Part shown: piece after piece, positions 37,525 to 48,840 of the stretch
Layout: every line of letters begins with the position of its first letter
How positions within the stretch are numbered: the stretch's first letter is position 1
Source of the DNA: Cyclobacteriaceae bacterium
GTDB taxonomy: Bacteria; Bacteroidota; Bacteroidia; Cytophagales; Cyclobacteriaceae
Reading direction: 5' to 3'
Length of the DNA: 64,000 nt
Assembly: GCA_029858965.1 (NCBI GenBank)
Contig: JAOUDZ010000006.1
Location: forward strand, 42,004-106,003
Translations under genes and position numbers: made by a program
The notes under the pieces: generated by a model
What the model saw: only the letters and a program-made list of their open reading frames with translations
The model's database searches: none
Told to the model about the DNA's origin: nothing

Positions 37525-37965
37525 ATGGAATTGACACTAAAAACGATCAGCGATGAAGAAGGCTTCCAGGCATTCTGTTCGCTTCTGCAGTCTTCAGACC
37601 TTCCTTCAACTGATCTTGACTTCCACAAGGATCTTTTGGTTGGGTATGTAGAAGACGGCGTGATGGTGGGGACAGGCGGATTGGAGATCTATGGAGAATT
37701 TGGTTTGCTCCGCTCCTTGTCCGTCAAACTGGGAACACGCGGGAAAGCGTTGGGCACAGCGATTACTGAATACCTTATCGAACAAGCCAGGAAAAAAAAC
37801 CTAAAGGGCATATACTTACTTACGGAAACTGCACATGGTTTTTTCCAACGCAAAGGATTTCAGGATGTTGCAAGGGAAGATGTACCTGAACCGCTAAAAG
37901 CATCCTCCGAATTTTCGTATGTCTGCGGGCCCTCTGCCGTTGCCATGCACCTTCCGATCCTGTAG
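37525..37965 (+). CDS. arsN2: ArsN2-type GNAT N-acetyltransferase
   Basis: 146 residues with a GNAT fold: GTGGLEIYGEFGLLRSLSV, then R-x-x-G-x-A/G-like TRGKALGTAITEYLI for the acetyl-CoA pyrophosphate loop, and GIYLLTETAHGFFQRKGFQ. The late L-L-T-x-T-A-x-x-F-F-x-x-x-G-F pattern is typical of the arsenic-linked ArsN2 group, found next to arsR and arsM in many bacteria and thought to acetylate an organoarsenical or metabolite. It ends the ars operon. Confidence 0.85.
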   Translation: MELTLKTISDEEGFQAFCSLLQSSDLPSTDLDFHKDLLVGYVEDGVMVGTGGLEIYGEFGLLRSLSVKLGTRGKALGTAITEYLIEQARKKNLKGIYLLTETAHGFFQRKGFQDVAREDVPEPLKASSEFSYVCGPSAVAMHLPIL

Positions 37966-37985
37966 CCAAGAATAACTTGCTCATG

Positions 37986-38012
37986 CAAGGACAGTAGATT
38001 TCTTTGTCCTTG
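37986..38012 (+). terminator. Hairpin after the ars operon
   Basis: CAAGGACA and TGTCCTTG form a perfect 8-bp stem with an 11-base loop, 21 bases after the arsN2 stop. There is no downstream T-run, so a role as terminator is inferred from position only. Confidence 0.4.
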
Positions 38013-38166
38013 TGAATCGTTAATTCTTTCGTATACCACGAGCGTTGGAATAGAGGAAGAAGGTGTATTCCAATAAATTTATAGAATCTAATAATTCCCT
38101 GTCCCATTAATGTACCTATCAGCCGTTAGGCAATAAAAAAACGTATCGGAAATCGCAAATCCAAAT

Positions 38167-38174
38167 TACATTTG
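38167..38174 (+). promoter_or_regulatory. -7 promoter element of serBA
   Basis: TACATTTG matches TAnnTTTG and lies 16 bases before the ATG at 38191. A matching -33 element is not obvious. The predicted leader is only about ten bases. Confidence 0.4.
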
Positions 38175-38190
38175 CGTTCTAAACTGCCCC

Positions 38191-40083
38191 ATGAAAATCA
38201 ATAAGTACTTTGTAATCGATTTCGATAGCACTTTTACCAAAGTAGAAGCCTTTGACGTGCTAGCCGATATTTCGTTGAAGGATCATCCAGAACGCGAGCA
38301 CCGAAAGAAAGAGATTATCGAAATTACCAACCAAGGCATGAATGGGTCAATTTCTGTGCGAGAGTCGCTTGAAAGAAGACTTAACTTACTGGCGCCCGCC
38401 AAAAAGCACATCGGTCCGCTGGTAGCTGTACTCAAGGAAGAAATATCAGAATCCTTCAAGCGTAACCGTGATTTCTTTACTACGTTTGCAGACCATATCT
38501 ACATCATATCGAATGGGTTTCGTGAATTTATCGAACCCATCGTAACAGAGTTTGGCATAAAGCCTGAGAACGTTCTGGCGAATGAATTTCGATTTGATCA
38601 GGATGGGCAGGTAGTCGGTTTTGATACCGAAAATCCTTTGTCTGCCAACAACGGAAAGGTGGAGCTGTTGCGACAGCTGAACCTGCCTGGAGATGTTTAT
38701 GTTATTGGTGATGGATATACCGACTATGAAATAAAACATTCAGGACTGGCCAATAAGTTCTATGTGTTCACGGAGAATGTTGAGCGCGGAAGTATTATCC
38801 CGAAAGCAGATCATATAACGCCTAGCCTGGATGAGTTTCTTTACCTCAATAAACTTAATACTGTGATTTCATATCCCAAGAATAGAATAAATGTTTTGTT
38901 GCTTGAAAACGTCCATCCTGTGGCTTTGGAACTGCTTAAGTCGGAAGGCTTTAGTGTCGAGACCTACCACGCAGCCTTGACGGAAGATGAACTTTGCGAA
39001 AAAATCAAGAATGTATCTGTGCTGGGTATTCGTTCAAAAACGCAGGTCACTGCACGCGTTCTGGAACAAGCCAATCGTTTAATGGTTATTGGCGCCTTTT
39101 GTATCGGCACAAATCAAATCGACCTGGACGCTGCAACCAAAAAAGGTATTGCCGTTTTCAATGCACCCTTTAGCAATACGCGATCTGTGGTGGAACTGGC
39201 GATAGCTGAAATGATTATGCTCATACGCAATATCGTAGACAAGTCGGTCAAGATGCACAAAGGCATTTGGGATAAATCAGCAAAAGGTAGTTACGAAGTT
39301 CGCGGTAAAAAACTTGGTCTTATCGGCTACGGAAATATAGGCACACAGCTCTCCGTTATTGCAGAATCCCTTGGCATGAAAGTACTCTATTACGATACTG
39401 AGGAAAAGTTATCGTTGGGCAATGCCATAAAATGCAAAACGATGAAGGAAGTTATCGAGCAGGCAGACATAATTTCATTGCACGTAGATGGCCGTGATTC
39501 GAACAAAGACCTGATCAGCACCCAGGAGTTTGGCTGGATGAAGAAAGGTGTGATTTTCATTAATCTCAGTCGCGGACACATCGTGGATATCCAGGCATTG
39601 CGCGAAAATATCCTGTCGGGGAAAGTGGCGGGTTGTGCCATTGACGTATATCCCCATGAGCCCGCAAGCAACGATGAAGAATTCCAATCGGCGTTAAGGG
39701 GTTTGCCCAATACCATTTTGACACCCCACATCGGCGGGAGTACTTCTGAGGCGCAGGAAAATATCGGGAATTTCGTACCTGCGAAAATCATGGATTATAT
39801 CAACACAGGCAGTACTTCCAACAGCGTTAGCTTTCCCAACCTCACCTTACCCCTGCTGGAAAATGCACACCGGCTCATTCACATACACGAAAACGTTCCG
39901 GGGATCCTTGCCAGGATTAATCACATACTGGCTAATCACGGGATTAATATCGTTGGGCAATACCTGAAAACCAACGAGCTGATAGGGTATGTAATCACGG
40001 ATATCAATAAAGAGTATGATAAAGAAGTGATTAAAGAGCTGCGCGGGATAGAGCACACTATTAAATTCAGAATCTTATATTAA
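38191..40083 (+). CDS. Bifunctional phosphoserine phosphatase-phosphoglycerate dehydrogenase (SerB-SerA fusion)
   Basis: 630 residues. Residues 1-225 are a HAD phosphatase of SerB type: motif I DFDSTFTK, motif II ISNGF, motif III NNGKVELL, motif IV GDGYTDYE. Residues 230-555 are 3-phosphoglycerate dehydrogenase: GYGNIGTQ for NAD binding, FCIGTNQIDL, NLSRGHIVD with the Arg, and the Glu/His relay in DVYPHEP and LTPHIGGST. Residues 556-630 are an ACT domain (HENVPGILARIN) for likely serine feedback. All HAD and PGDH motifs are intact, so one chain could run the first and last steps of serine synthesis. serC lies 376 bases downstream on the same strand. Confidence 0.9.
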   Translation: MKINKYFVIDFDSTFTKVEAFDVLADISLKDHPEREHRKKEIIEITNQGMNGSISVRESLERRLNLLAPAKKHIGPLVAVLKEEISESFKRNRDFFTTFADHIYIISNGFREFIEPIVTEFGIKPENVLANEFRFDQDGQVVGFDTENPLSANNGKVELLRQLNLPGDVYVIGDGYTDYEIKHSGLANKFYVFTENVERGSIIPKADHITPSLDEFLYLNKLNTVISYPKNRINVLLLENVHPVALELLKSEGFSVETYHAALTEDELCEKIKNVSVLGIRSKTQVTARVLEQANRLMVIGAFCIGTNQIDLDAATKKGIAVFNAPFSNTRSVVELAIAEMIMLIRNIVDKSVKMHKGIWDKSAKGSYEVRGKKLGLIGYGNIGTQLSVIAESLGMKVLYYDTEEKLSLGNAIKCKTMKEVIEQADIISLHVDGRDSNKDLISTQEFGWMKKGVIFINLSRGHIVDIQALRENILSGKVAGCAIDVYPHEPASNDEEFQSALRGLPNTILTPHIGGSTSEAQENIGNFVPAKIMDYINTGSTSNSVSFPNLTLPLLENAHRLIHIHENVPGILARINHILANHGINIVGQYLKTNELIGYVITDINKEYDKEVIKELRGIEHTIKFRILY

Positions 40084-40087
40084 GTTA

Positions 40088-40114
40088 GAACCCCAGTGGA
40101 GCTGAAAGGGGTTC
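40088..40114 (+). terminator. Hairpin after serBA; rest of the gap unassigned
   Basis: GAACCCC and GGGGTTC form a perfect 7-bp stem with a 13-base loop, five bases after the serBA stop and followed by CTTTCG. It probably ends that transcript. The rest of the 376-base gap (to 40459) holds several CCCA/TGGG motifs and the serC promoter; no gene was seen on either strand. Confidence 0.4.
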
Positions 40115-40444
40115 CTTTCGCGCGTTATTGCTTGGCAGGTGAAGTCATAAAATAAAAAGCCCACTGGGTTTGGAGAGGTGTTTCTGAACCCCATTAAAGA
40201 CAAGTTTTGAGCTGCCATTATCCGCAACCTTCTTCTGTTATCCTGCTTTTTGGGCGAGGTCCATCAAATGATGGATTGAAGCCTGATTTTGTACAACAAC
40301 TTCACTCGGTATTGTTATATTGTTAGGTTCAGCAAACGTGTCCCAAACCCAAGTGGGATTTAATACGAACTTATACAAAACACTTTTACTCAACAACCTT
40401 GTTAAAAAACTATTTTTTAACTAAAGACCTTCGTTAACAGTGTT

Positions 40445-40452
40445 TACTTTTG
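40445..40452 (+). promoter_or_regulatory. -7 promoter element of serC
   Basis: TACTTTTG matches TAnnTTTG and ends seven bases before the serC ATG (40460). Transcription would begin within a few bases of the start codon, so the mRNA would be leaderless or nearly so. Confidence 0.45.
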
Positions 40453-40459
40453 CATCCGC

Positions 40460-41545
40460 ATGATAAACCGCAGTATAAATTTCACACCTGGCCCATCCCA
40501 GCTTTATTTTACGGTACCGGATCATATTCGCACAGCTTTCCGTGAGGGCATTCCTTCTTTATCACACCGCAGCAAGAAGTTTGAAAGTATTTACAGGGAT
40601 ACTGTTGATGGATTGCGGGCGCTACTCGGGTTGCCTGCAGACTATCAAATTTTCTTCACTGGCTCTGCAACTGAAATATGGGAGAGGTCGATTCAAAACC
40701 TTGTGGCAGTTAATTCTTTTCACATTGTAAACGGGTCATTCTCAAAGCGATATTTTGAAATTGCCCAACAACTCCAAAAGCAACCAGTGAAGATAGAATT
40801 CGGCGCCGGGCAGCCTTTTACAGCTGAAATCCCTGTTCCGACTGATCCTCAAATGGAATTGATTGCGGTTACCCACAACGAAACCAGCACCGGCGTTTCA
40901 ATTCCGCTTGACTATATCTACAAACTCAGGGCAGCAAACCCGCAGGCATTACTGGTGGTTGATGCGGTATCTTCCTTACCTTTTCCTGACTTTGATTATT
41001 CAAAAATAGACTCCGCTTTCTTTTCCGTCCAGAAGGGTTTTGGATTGCCCGCAGGCCTGGGCGTATGGATGGTGAACGACCGATGTATGACAAAAGCTGA
41101 CCAACTCCTTTCCAGGGGAATTTCAATCGGATCATACCACACCATACCAAGTTTAAAAGCACATGCGCTAAAGTTTCAGACGCCTGAAACACCCAATGTA
41201 CTCGGCATCTACTTGCTTAGCAAGGTTATAGCTGATATGCTAAGACATGGAATCAAGAGGATTAGGAATGAAACAGAATACAAAGCCAACATCCTGTACC
41301 AGGCATTAGAGATGCACGCCTACCTGAAACCCTATGTAGCTGATAAAGTCTTTCAATCGAAAACCGTGATTGTTGCAGATACAGGTGACCATACGGAAAA
41401 AATCACCAAACTACTACTCGATAAGGGACTTCAACCCGGTGACGGATATGGCGCTGCTAAGAAAAGTCAACTTCGATTTGCCAACTTTCCAACGCATGCG
41501 AAAGAGCATTTCGAATTGTTGGTTGACACGCTGGCATTGAATTAG
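40460..41545 (+). CDS. serC: Phosphoserine aminotransferase (class V)
   Basis: 361 residues. Class V PLP aminotransferase: opening INFTPGPSQLYF, cofactor segments FTGSATEIWERS, THNETSTGVSIP and VVDAVSSLPFP (PLP-binding Asp), and the Schiff-base Lys in FFSVQKGFGLPAG. The opening N-F-x-P-G-P and THNET are typical of SerC-like enzymes. Next to the SerB-SerA fusion it completes the route from 3-phosphoglycerate to serine. SerC also often serves pyridoxine synthesis. Confidence 0.85.
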   Translation: MINRSINFTPGPSQLYFTVPDHIRTAFREGIPSLSHRSKKFESIYRDTVDGLRALLGLPADYQIFFTGSATEIWERSIQNLVAVNSFHIVNGSFSKRYFEIAQQLQKQPVKIEFGAGQPFTAEIPVPTDPQMELIAVTHNETSTGVSIPLDYIYKLRAANPQALLVVDAVSSLPFPDFDYSKIDSAFFSVQKGFGLPAGLGVWMVNDRCMTKADQLLSRGISIGSYHTIPSLKAHALKFQTPETPNVLGIYLLSKVIADMLRHGIKRIRNETEYKANILYQALEMHAYLKPYVADKVFQSKTVIVADTGDHTEKITKLLLDKGLQPGDGYGAAKKSQLRFANFPTHAKEHFELLVDTLALN

Positions 41546-41715
41546 AGGCCTTTCTGTGCATCCGGCGCTATCTCCTGGTACTGACAGTCTCCTTTAAACA
41601 TTCAGTAACGGATGCGGTAAAGCCCAATCCGGGTTTTAAGAATAAAGTATCTATCGCTACCTTTAAACCTTTCTTGCGAAGAAAAGTCTAACGTCCGAAT
41701 TCAAGCTGTCCTTTC

Positions 41716-42252
41716 TTGGAAGACAACGAAATCTTACATAAAATTCGCAATCCTGAAACCCGAAGTTATGGTTTCAATTTGCTTGTACGGGCGTACCAGA
41801 AACGCGTGTACTGGCATGCCAGAAAAATGGTAATAGACCACGACGATGCCGATGATGTTACGCAGGAGGTGTTCATAAAAATACACAAGAGCATAGGTGG
41901 TTTCCGAGAAGATGCGCAACTATACACGTGGATCTATCGGATTGCCACAAATGAATGCCTGACCTTTCTCCAGCGAAAAAAACGAAGATTTTTCCTGCCC
42001 ATAGGGGATGTTGAAAGTGAACTCAGTACCAAACTAGATAACTCTCCTCATATTTCGGGGGATGAAATTCAGCTTAAACTGCAAAAAGCGCTGCTGAAAT
42101 TGCCAGCCAAGCAGCGCCTTGTCTTTAATATGAAATACTACGATGACATGCCTTATGAGCAGATTTCAGAAATTACGCAAACAAGCGTCGGTGCGCTAAA
42201 AGCAAGTTATCACCATGCCGTTAAAAAAATTGAGGATTTTTTGGGCGAATGA
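41716..42252 (+). CDS. ECF-type RNA polymerase sigma factor
   Basis: 178 residues. Sigma region 2 is clear: LVRAYQKRVYWHARKMVIDH, DDADDVTQEVFIKIHK, YTWIYRIATNECL. Region 4 is QRLVFNMKYYDDMPYEQISE followed by ITQTSVGALKASYHHA. The start is TTG at 41716: between an upstream in-frame TAA and this point there is no ATG or GTG, and MEDNEI matches the usual family beginning. The four genes that follow on the same strand form a plausible regulated unit. Confidence 0.9.
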   Translation: MEDNEILHKIRNPETRSYGFNLLVRAYQKRVYWHARKMVIDHDDADDVTQEVFIKIHKSIGGFREDAQLYTWIYRIATNECLTFLQRKKRRFFLPIGDVESELSTKLDNSPHISGDEIQLKLQKALLKLPAKQRLVFNMKYYDDMPYEQISEITQTSVGALKASYHHAVKKIEDFLGE

Positions 42253-42290
42253 TTAAACTATTGAGGATTAAATATGTCAAATAGACAATA

Positions 42291-42716
42291 ATGAAAAAAC
42301 TGGAAGAAATACCAAAAAAGGAGGTTTTCAATGTTCCGGAAGGATACTTTGACAAACTCCCTGGCATCATACAGGCACGTGTTACAGCCCCGGATAAGCG
42401 AATCTTTATTCGGCCTGCGTTTAGCTTCACGCTCCGCTATGCGCTTCCTGTCATTGTCATTTTTACCCTGGGTATTTTTTGGTTCGTTCGCCAGGGTGAG
42501 ACGGCGACGGCAGAATCCATTTTGGCAACCATCGAAACCGAAGATTTGGTAGCGTACTTGTATTCTTCAGATTTAACGACGGATGAGCTGTTGGATAACG
42601 TGTCATTGGATACTTACGATGCCAATAAAATTGAAGAAGCCGTGTTTGCCCTTGATCTGAATACGGACAAAAAGTATGAAGAAATATTAGACGAAATAGA
42701 TTTAAACAACTTATAG
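42291..42716 (+). CDS. Putative anti-sigma-like single-TM protein
   Basis: 141 residues. A cytoplasmic stretch (KKEVFNVPEGYFDKLPGII) is followed by one membrane helix (about 48-66, FTLRYALPVIVIFTLGIFWF) and an acidic C-terminal part (TTDELLDNVSLDTYDANKIE). The P-x-G-Y-F-x-x-L-P motif near the N-terminus is common in Bacteroidota proteins encoded next to ECF sigma factors. The topology and position (38 bases after the sigma gene) suggest an anti-sigma factor, but no known zinc-binding anti-sigma motif is present. Confidence 0.55.
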   Translation: MKKLEEIPKKEVFNVPEGYFDKLPGIIQARVTAPDKRIFIRPAFSFTLRYALPVIVIFTLGIFWFVRQGETATAESILATIETEDLVAYLYSSDLTTDELLDNVSLDTYDANKIEEAVFALDLNTDKKYEEILDEIDLNNL

Positions 42717-42718
42717 AG

Positions 42719-43234
42719 ATGAAAGGTTTATTAGTGATACTGTTCGCCTTAATGGTCATCGCTCCTGCCTTTGGCCAGGATGAAGATTTGCCAACAGTAC
42801 AAGATACCAAAGTACGCGACAAGATTCAGGCAGCGAGAATAGCCTATATAACAGATCAACTTGCACTTACACCGGCGGAAGCAGAAAAATTTTGGCCAAT
42901 CTATCGCGAGTTTGCCGAAAAGCGCAGAGATATCAGGCAGCAGCTTAGAGACGTTGGGAATACACCCAGCCAAAATAAGACTAAAGAGCAGATTGATAGG
43001 GACCTTGTCGACAGGCAGTTCAATGTGAAACAGCAGGAGCTTAATCTCGAAAAAGATTACTCCGGTCGGCTGCTGAAAGTTATCAGTGCTCAGAAGCTGC
43101 GAACATTACCCGAAGCTGAGCGCAGATTCAGGCAAATGATCCTTGAGCAGATACAACGGAGACAGCTCCAACAAGAAAGGCAGCGAAATCTGCAGGACCA
43201 ATCACAGCAGCGACTTCAACAACGCAACAACTAA
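42719..43234 (+). CDS. Spy/CpxP-like periplasmic protein
   Basis: 171 residues with signal peptide (LLVILFALMVIAPAFGQ). The mature part is helical: RIAYITDQLALTPAEAEKFW resembles the LTxxQ-type motif of Spy, CpxP and ZraP, followed by a long Gln- and Arg-rich coiled tail (QRRQLQQERQRNLQDQSQQR). Such periplasmic proteins chaperone or sense envelope stress and metals. It begins two bases after the putative anti-sigma gene, so co-translation is likely. Confidence 0.65.
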   Translation: MKGLLVILFALMVIAPAFGQDEDLPTVQDTKVRDKIQAARIAYITDQLALTPAEAEKFWPIYREFAEKRRDIRQQLRDVGNTPSQNKTKEQIDRDLVDRQFNVKQQELNLEKDYSGRLLKVISAQKLRTLPEAERRFRQMILEQIQRRQLQQERQRNLQDQSQQRLQQRNN

Positions 43235-43251
43235 ATATTTAACTCTCTCAC

Positions 43252-44208
43252 ATGCGTTGGTGCAGAAGGTGGCTCATAACAACCCTAGTAACAATTTCCT
43301 CGGTGTGTGTACATGCCCAGGAAATTGATTCTTTAATACTTGCCGATGTGGAAGAAGCACTGACGTATGAAGACTCCCTTTCCATTTTTAATCTAATTGA
43401 CAGTATCCTGCAACATGGAGATATTGGCGGTTCACAATTGGTACTAAGACTAAGTTATAACAGTAACGTCCTTTCAGCAGGCAGAACCCTGGGTATCGAA
43501 AATTTTGGCTTATCATCAGGTGTCTCCTATTATCATAAATCCGGCTTTTATGCCGACGTCTCTACTTATTGGAGCAAAGATTTTGATCCCTCCTTTTACC
43601 TCACCGCTGCATCGGTTGGTTACATGTATAGCTTTTCCAAGAAGTTTTCAATTATGGCCGGTTATGACCGTTATTTTTACAATTTGAGAAAGGAGGATGA
43701 ATACATACCCTATAAGAACACACTTTCCCTGATACCCATCGTGGAATTAAAGCCTCTCCTACTTACCCTGAACTATTCCTTTTACTTTGGCGATGCACAT
43801 GTACACCGGATTATGCCCGGCGTCAGCCTGATATTGCAGAAAAAAAAGTTTGCCCATATTGACCGTATTGCTGTCACACCTTCTTTCTATATGCTCTTGG
43901 GAAATGAAACACTTACCGAAATTGAATTTGTTTCACCAAAAGACCGCATTGAAGGATTGCGAAATTACCTGCTCTATGGATCATGGTATACGCTAATTGA
44001 AAAAAATACAAATGTTTTTGGCATCATGAATTACGCCGTTAGCATACCTATAAGCATCACCTATAAAAACTGGGGATTTTCCTTCATGTACACATACAAT
44101 ATTCCCAAAGCGCTTCCGGGTGAACCACTCACCATTTCAGAAAGCAGTTACTTATCCGGAGGCCTAATGTACTTCATCGGTTTCAGGCGAAATAAGTTTC
44201 CTTTGTAA
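43252..44208 (+). CDS. Putative outer-membrane beta-barrel protein
   Basis: 318 residues with signal peptide ending VCVHAQ. The mature chain is rich in alternating aromatic strands, for example SGVSYYHKSGFYADVSTYWS, YMYSFSKKFSIMAGYDRYFY and WGFSFMYTYNIPKALPG, and ends in a strand close to the C-terminus (SGGLMYFIGFRRNKFPL), as expected for a barrel. No enzyme motif is seen. It lies in the operon after the Spy-like gene, so envelope-stress control is possible. Confidence 0.6.
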   Translation: MRWCRRWLITTLVTISSVCVHAQEIDSLILADVEEALTYEDSLSIFNLIDSILQHGDIGGSQLVLRLSYNSNVLSAGRTLGIENFGLSSGVSYYHKSGFYADVSTYWSKDFDPSFYLTAASVGYMYSFSKKFSIMAGYDRYFYNLRKEDEYIPYKNTLSLIPIVELKPLLLTLNYSFYFGDAHVHRIMPGVSLILQKKKFAHIDRIAVTPSFYMLLGNETLTEIEFVSPKDRIEGLRNYLLYGSWYTLIEKNTNVFGIMNYAVSIPISITYKNWGFSFMYTYNIPKALPGEPLTISESSYLSGGLMYFIGFRRNKFPL

Positions 44209-44246
44209 TATTCATTGCATTGGATATTTTGCAGGCGTTAGTGAAA

Positions 44247-46124
44247 ATGTGCTGTATGCCAAAATATTACGCTGTCCTTCTACTGCAGGTTATGTTCCTG
44301 CTCCCTTCCGTTAATGCACAGGATTTCCGCTGGCAACAACGAGCGGAATATAAGCTGGATGTAAGGCTTGATGTAAAGACGCATCGCCTTGTGGGAAATC
44401 AGAAACTCACGTACTTTAACAACTCAAAAGATACACTCAATAAGGTATATTATCATCTTTACTTCAATGCATTTCAGCCCGGAAGCATGATGGATGTACG
44501 CTCGCGCAACATCGTTGATCCAGATTCCCGCGTGGGAGATCGCATCTCAAAATTGAAGGACGATGAGATTGGATATCAGCACATTCTCAGCCTTAAGCAG
44601 GATGGAAAAGATGTCGGACATAAAGTAGAAGGTACAATCTTGGAAGTTACCCTGTCAACCCCAATACTACCCAATACGAATACGATATTCGACATGAACT
44701 TTGAAGCGCAAGTGCCCTTACAAATCAGGAGATCGGGAAGAGACAACAAGGAGGGCATAGCTTACACCATGACACAATGGTATCCAAAAATAGCGGAGTA
44801 TGATTTTCAGGGATGGCACGCTGATCAATACGTGGCCCGGGAATTTCATGGCGTTTGGGCAGACTTTGTTGTGAACATAACCATCGATCCGACTTTCATT
44901 ATCGGTGCAACAGGGACGCTCCAAAACGCCGATAAAATCGGCTATGGCTACGAGGATTCTGGCACAAAAGTTAAAAGAGCAGAAGGCGAATTGACGTGGA
45001 AATTTGTAGCGAAGAACGTGATCGATTTTGCATGGGCGGCAGACCCAGAATATGTGCACGAAAAAGCCCAGGTACCAGGCGGACCGGAGCTACATTTCTT
45101 TTATCAAAATGGCGACAGAACCACAGCCAATTGGAAAAAGATGCAGGGCTACGCAGTGAAACATTTTGAGTTCATGAGTAAGACTTTTGGAAAATATCCT
45201 TATAAGCATTACGCTATTATTCAGGGCGGTGATGGCGGAATGGAATACCCGATGTGTACCATGCTAACGGGAGAACGGTCCTTCGGAAGCCTTGTCGGTG
45301 TAATGGCGCACGAAGCATCGCACAGTTGGTATCAGGCTGTGCTTGCGTCGAATGAATCGTTATATCCGTGGATGGATGAGGGTTTTACAGATTTCGCCAG
45401 CCAGGAATCCCTCGCTTTGCTGCTCAATACTCCCTTAGCAGAATGCCATCAGGGAAGTTACGCCAGTTATTTTCGGCTGATACAACGAGGCTGGCAAGAA
45501 CCTATAAGTCAACATGCTGACTTCTATACGACCAACGCTGCTTACAGCACGGCAGCTTATGCAATGGGAACCATATTTCTTCAGCAGCTTAAATACATCA
45601 TTGGCAATAACTTTTTTTATAAGGGCATGCTTCAATACTACAACACCTGGAAATTCAAGCACCCTGAGCCAATTGACTTTATAAGGGTTATGGGGAAAGT
45701 ATCCGGGATGCAGTTGAAATGGTATCTTGACTACTGGGTAAATACGACAAAAAAAATTGACTATGGTATTAAGAATGTCATCGACTCACAGGGCTCGACC
45801 TACGTTACCTTGGAACGAATTGGGGATTTTCCTATGCCCGTTGATTTGGTAATAACCTATCGAAATGGCTCAAAAGCGTTGTTTTATGTTCCTACCGACC
45901 TAACGCTGGGAAACAAGACAGTAGAAGACCTGAACATACCACGTAATGATGTTGAAACATGGCCATGGGTATATCCCACCTATACCCTTAAGGTCGCTAC
46001 GCCCGCATCAGAAATTGTATCCATAGAAATTGACCCTTCGCAGCGTTTGGCTGATGTTGACCGCAAAAATAATTATGTAGTGCTCGCAGATGCGATGAAA
46101 GCATTTGAGAAAACCACGCGATAA
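44247..46124 (+). CDS. Exported M1 family metallopeptidase
   Basis: About 625 residues. ATG at 44247 (or the in-frame ATG at 44256) opens a signal peptide (YYAVLLLQVMFLLPSVNAQ). The N-terminal beta domain is followed by the M1 catalytic domain with the substrate motif GGDGGMEYP in the place of GAMEN, and the zinc site HEASH with the third ligand Glu 19 residues on (PWMDEGFTDF). Active-site Tyr candidates lie in the 440s. An aminopeptidase acting in the periplasm or outside is likely. It is the last gene of the sigma-factor unit. Confidence 0.85.
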   Translation: MCCMPKYYAVLLLQVMFLLPSVNAQDFRWQQRAEYKLDVRLDVKTHRLVGNQKLTYFNNSKDTLNKVYYHLYFNAFQPGSMMDVRSRNIVDPDSRVGDRISKLKDDEIGYQHILSLKQDGKDVGHKVEGTILEVTLSTPILPNTNTIFDMNFEAQVPLQIRRSGRDNKEGIAYTMTQWYPKIAEYDFQGWHADQYVAREFHGVWADFVVNITIDPTFIIGATGTLQNADKIGYGYEDSGTKVKRAEGELTWKFVAKNVIDFAWAADPEYVHEKAQVPGGPELHFFYQNGDRTTANWKKMQGYAVKHFEFMSKTFGKYPYKHYAIIQGGDGGMEYPMCTMLTGERSFGSLVGVMAHEASHSWYQAVLASNESLYPWMDEGFTDFASQESLALLLNTPLAECHQGSYASYFRLIQRGWQEPISQHADFYTTNAAYSTAAYAMGTIFLQQLKYIIGNNFFYKGMLQYYNTWKFKHPEPIDFIRVMGKVSGMQLKWYLDYWVNTTKKIDYGIKNVIDSQGSTYVTLERIGDFPMPVDLVITYRNGSKALFYVPTDLTLGNKTVEDLNIPRNDVETWPWVYPTYTLKVATPASEIVSIEIDPSQRLADVDRKNNYVVLADAMKAFEKTTR

Positions 46125-46287
46125 ACGGTTTCAGTATTGGCCTGCGTTTCATTTTTTGAATCCGGGGTACTCCCCCAATTCAATTGATCCGGTAACCTAA
46201 ATCCAACCTTCATGCTTTACCCCAGCACCGAATACAAAATATTGCTTTTTAGATCGGAATCTTTGCTTTCCCCCCGCAGCTATTTAG

Positions 46288-48836
<2,549 letters not shown>

Positions 48837-48840
48837 TACA

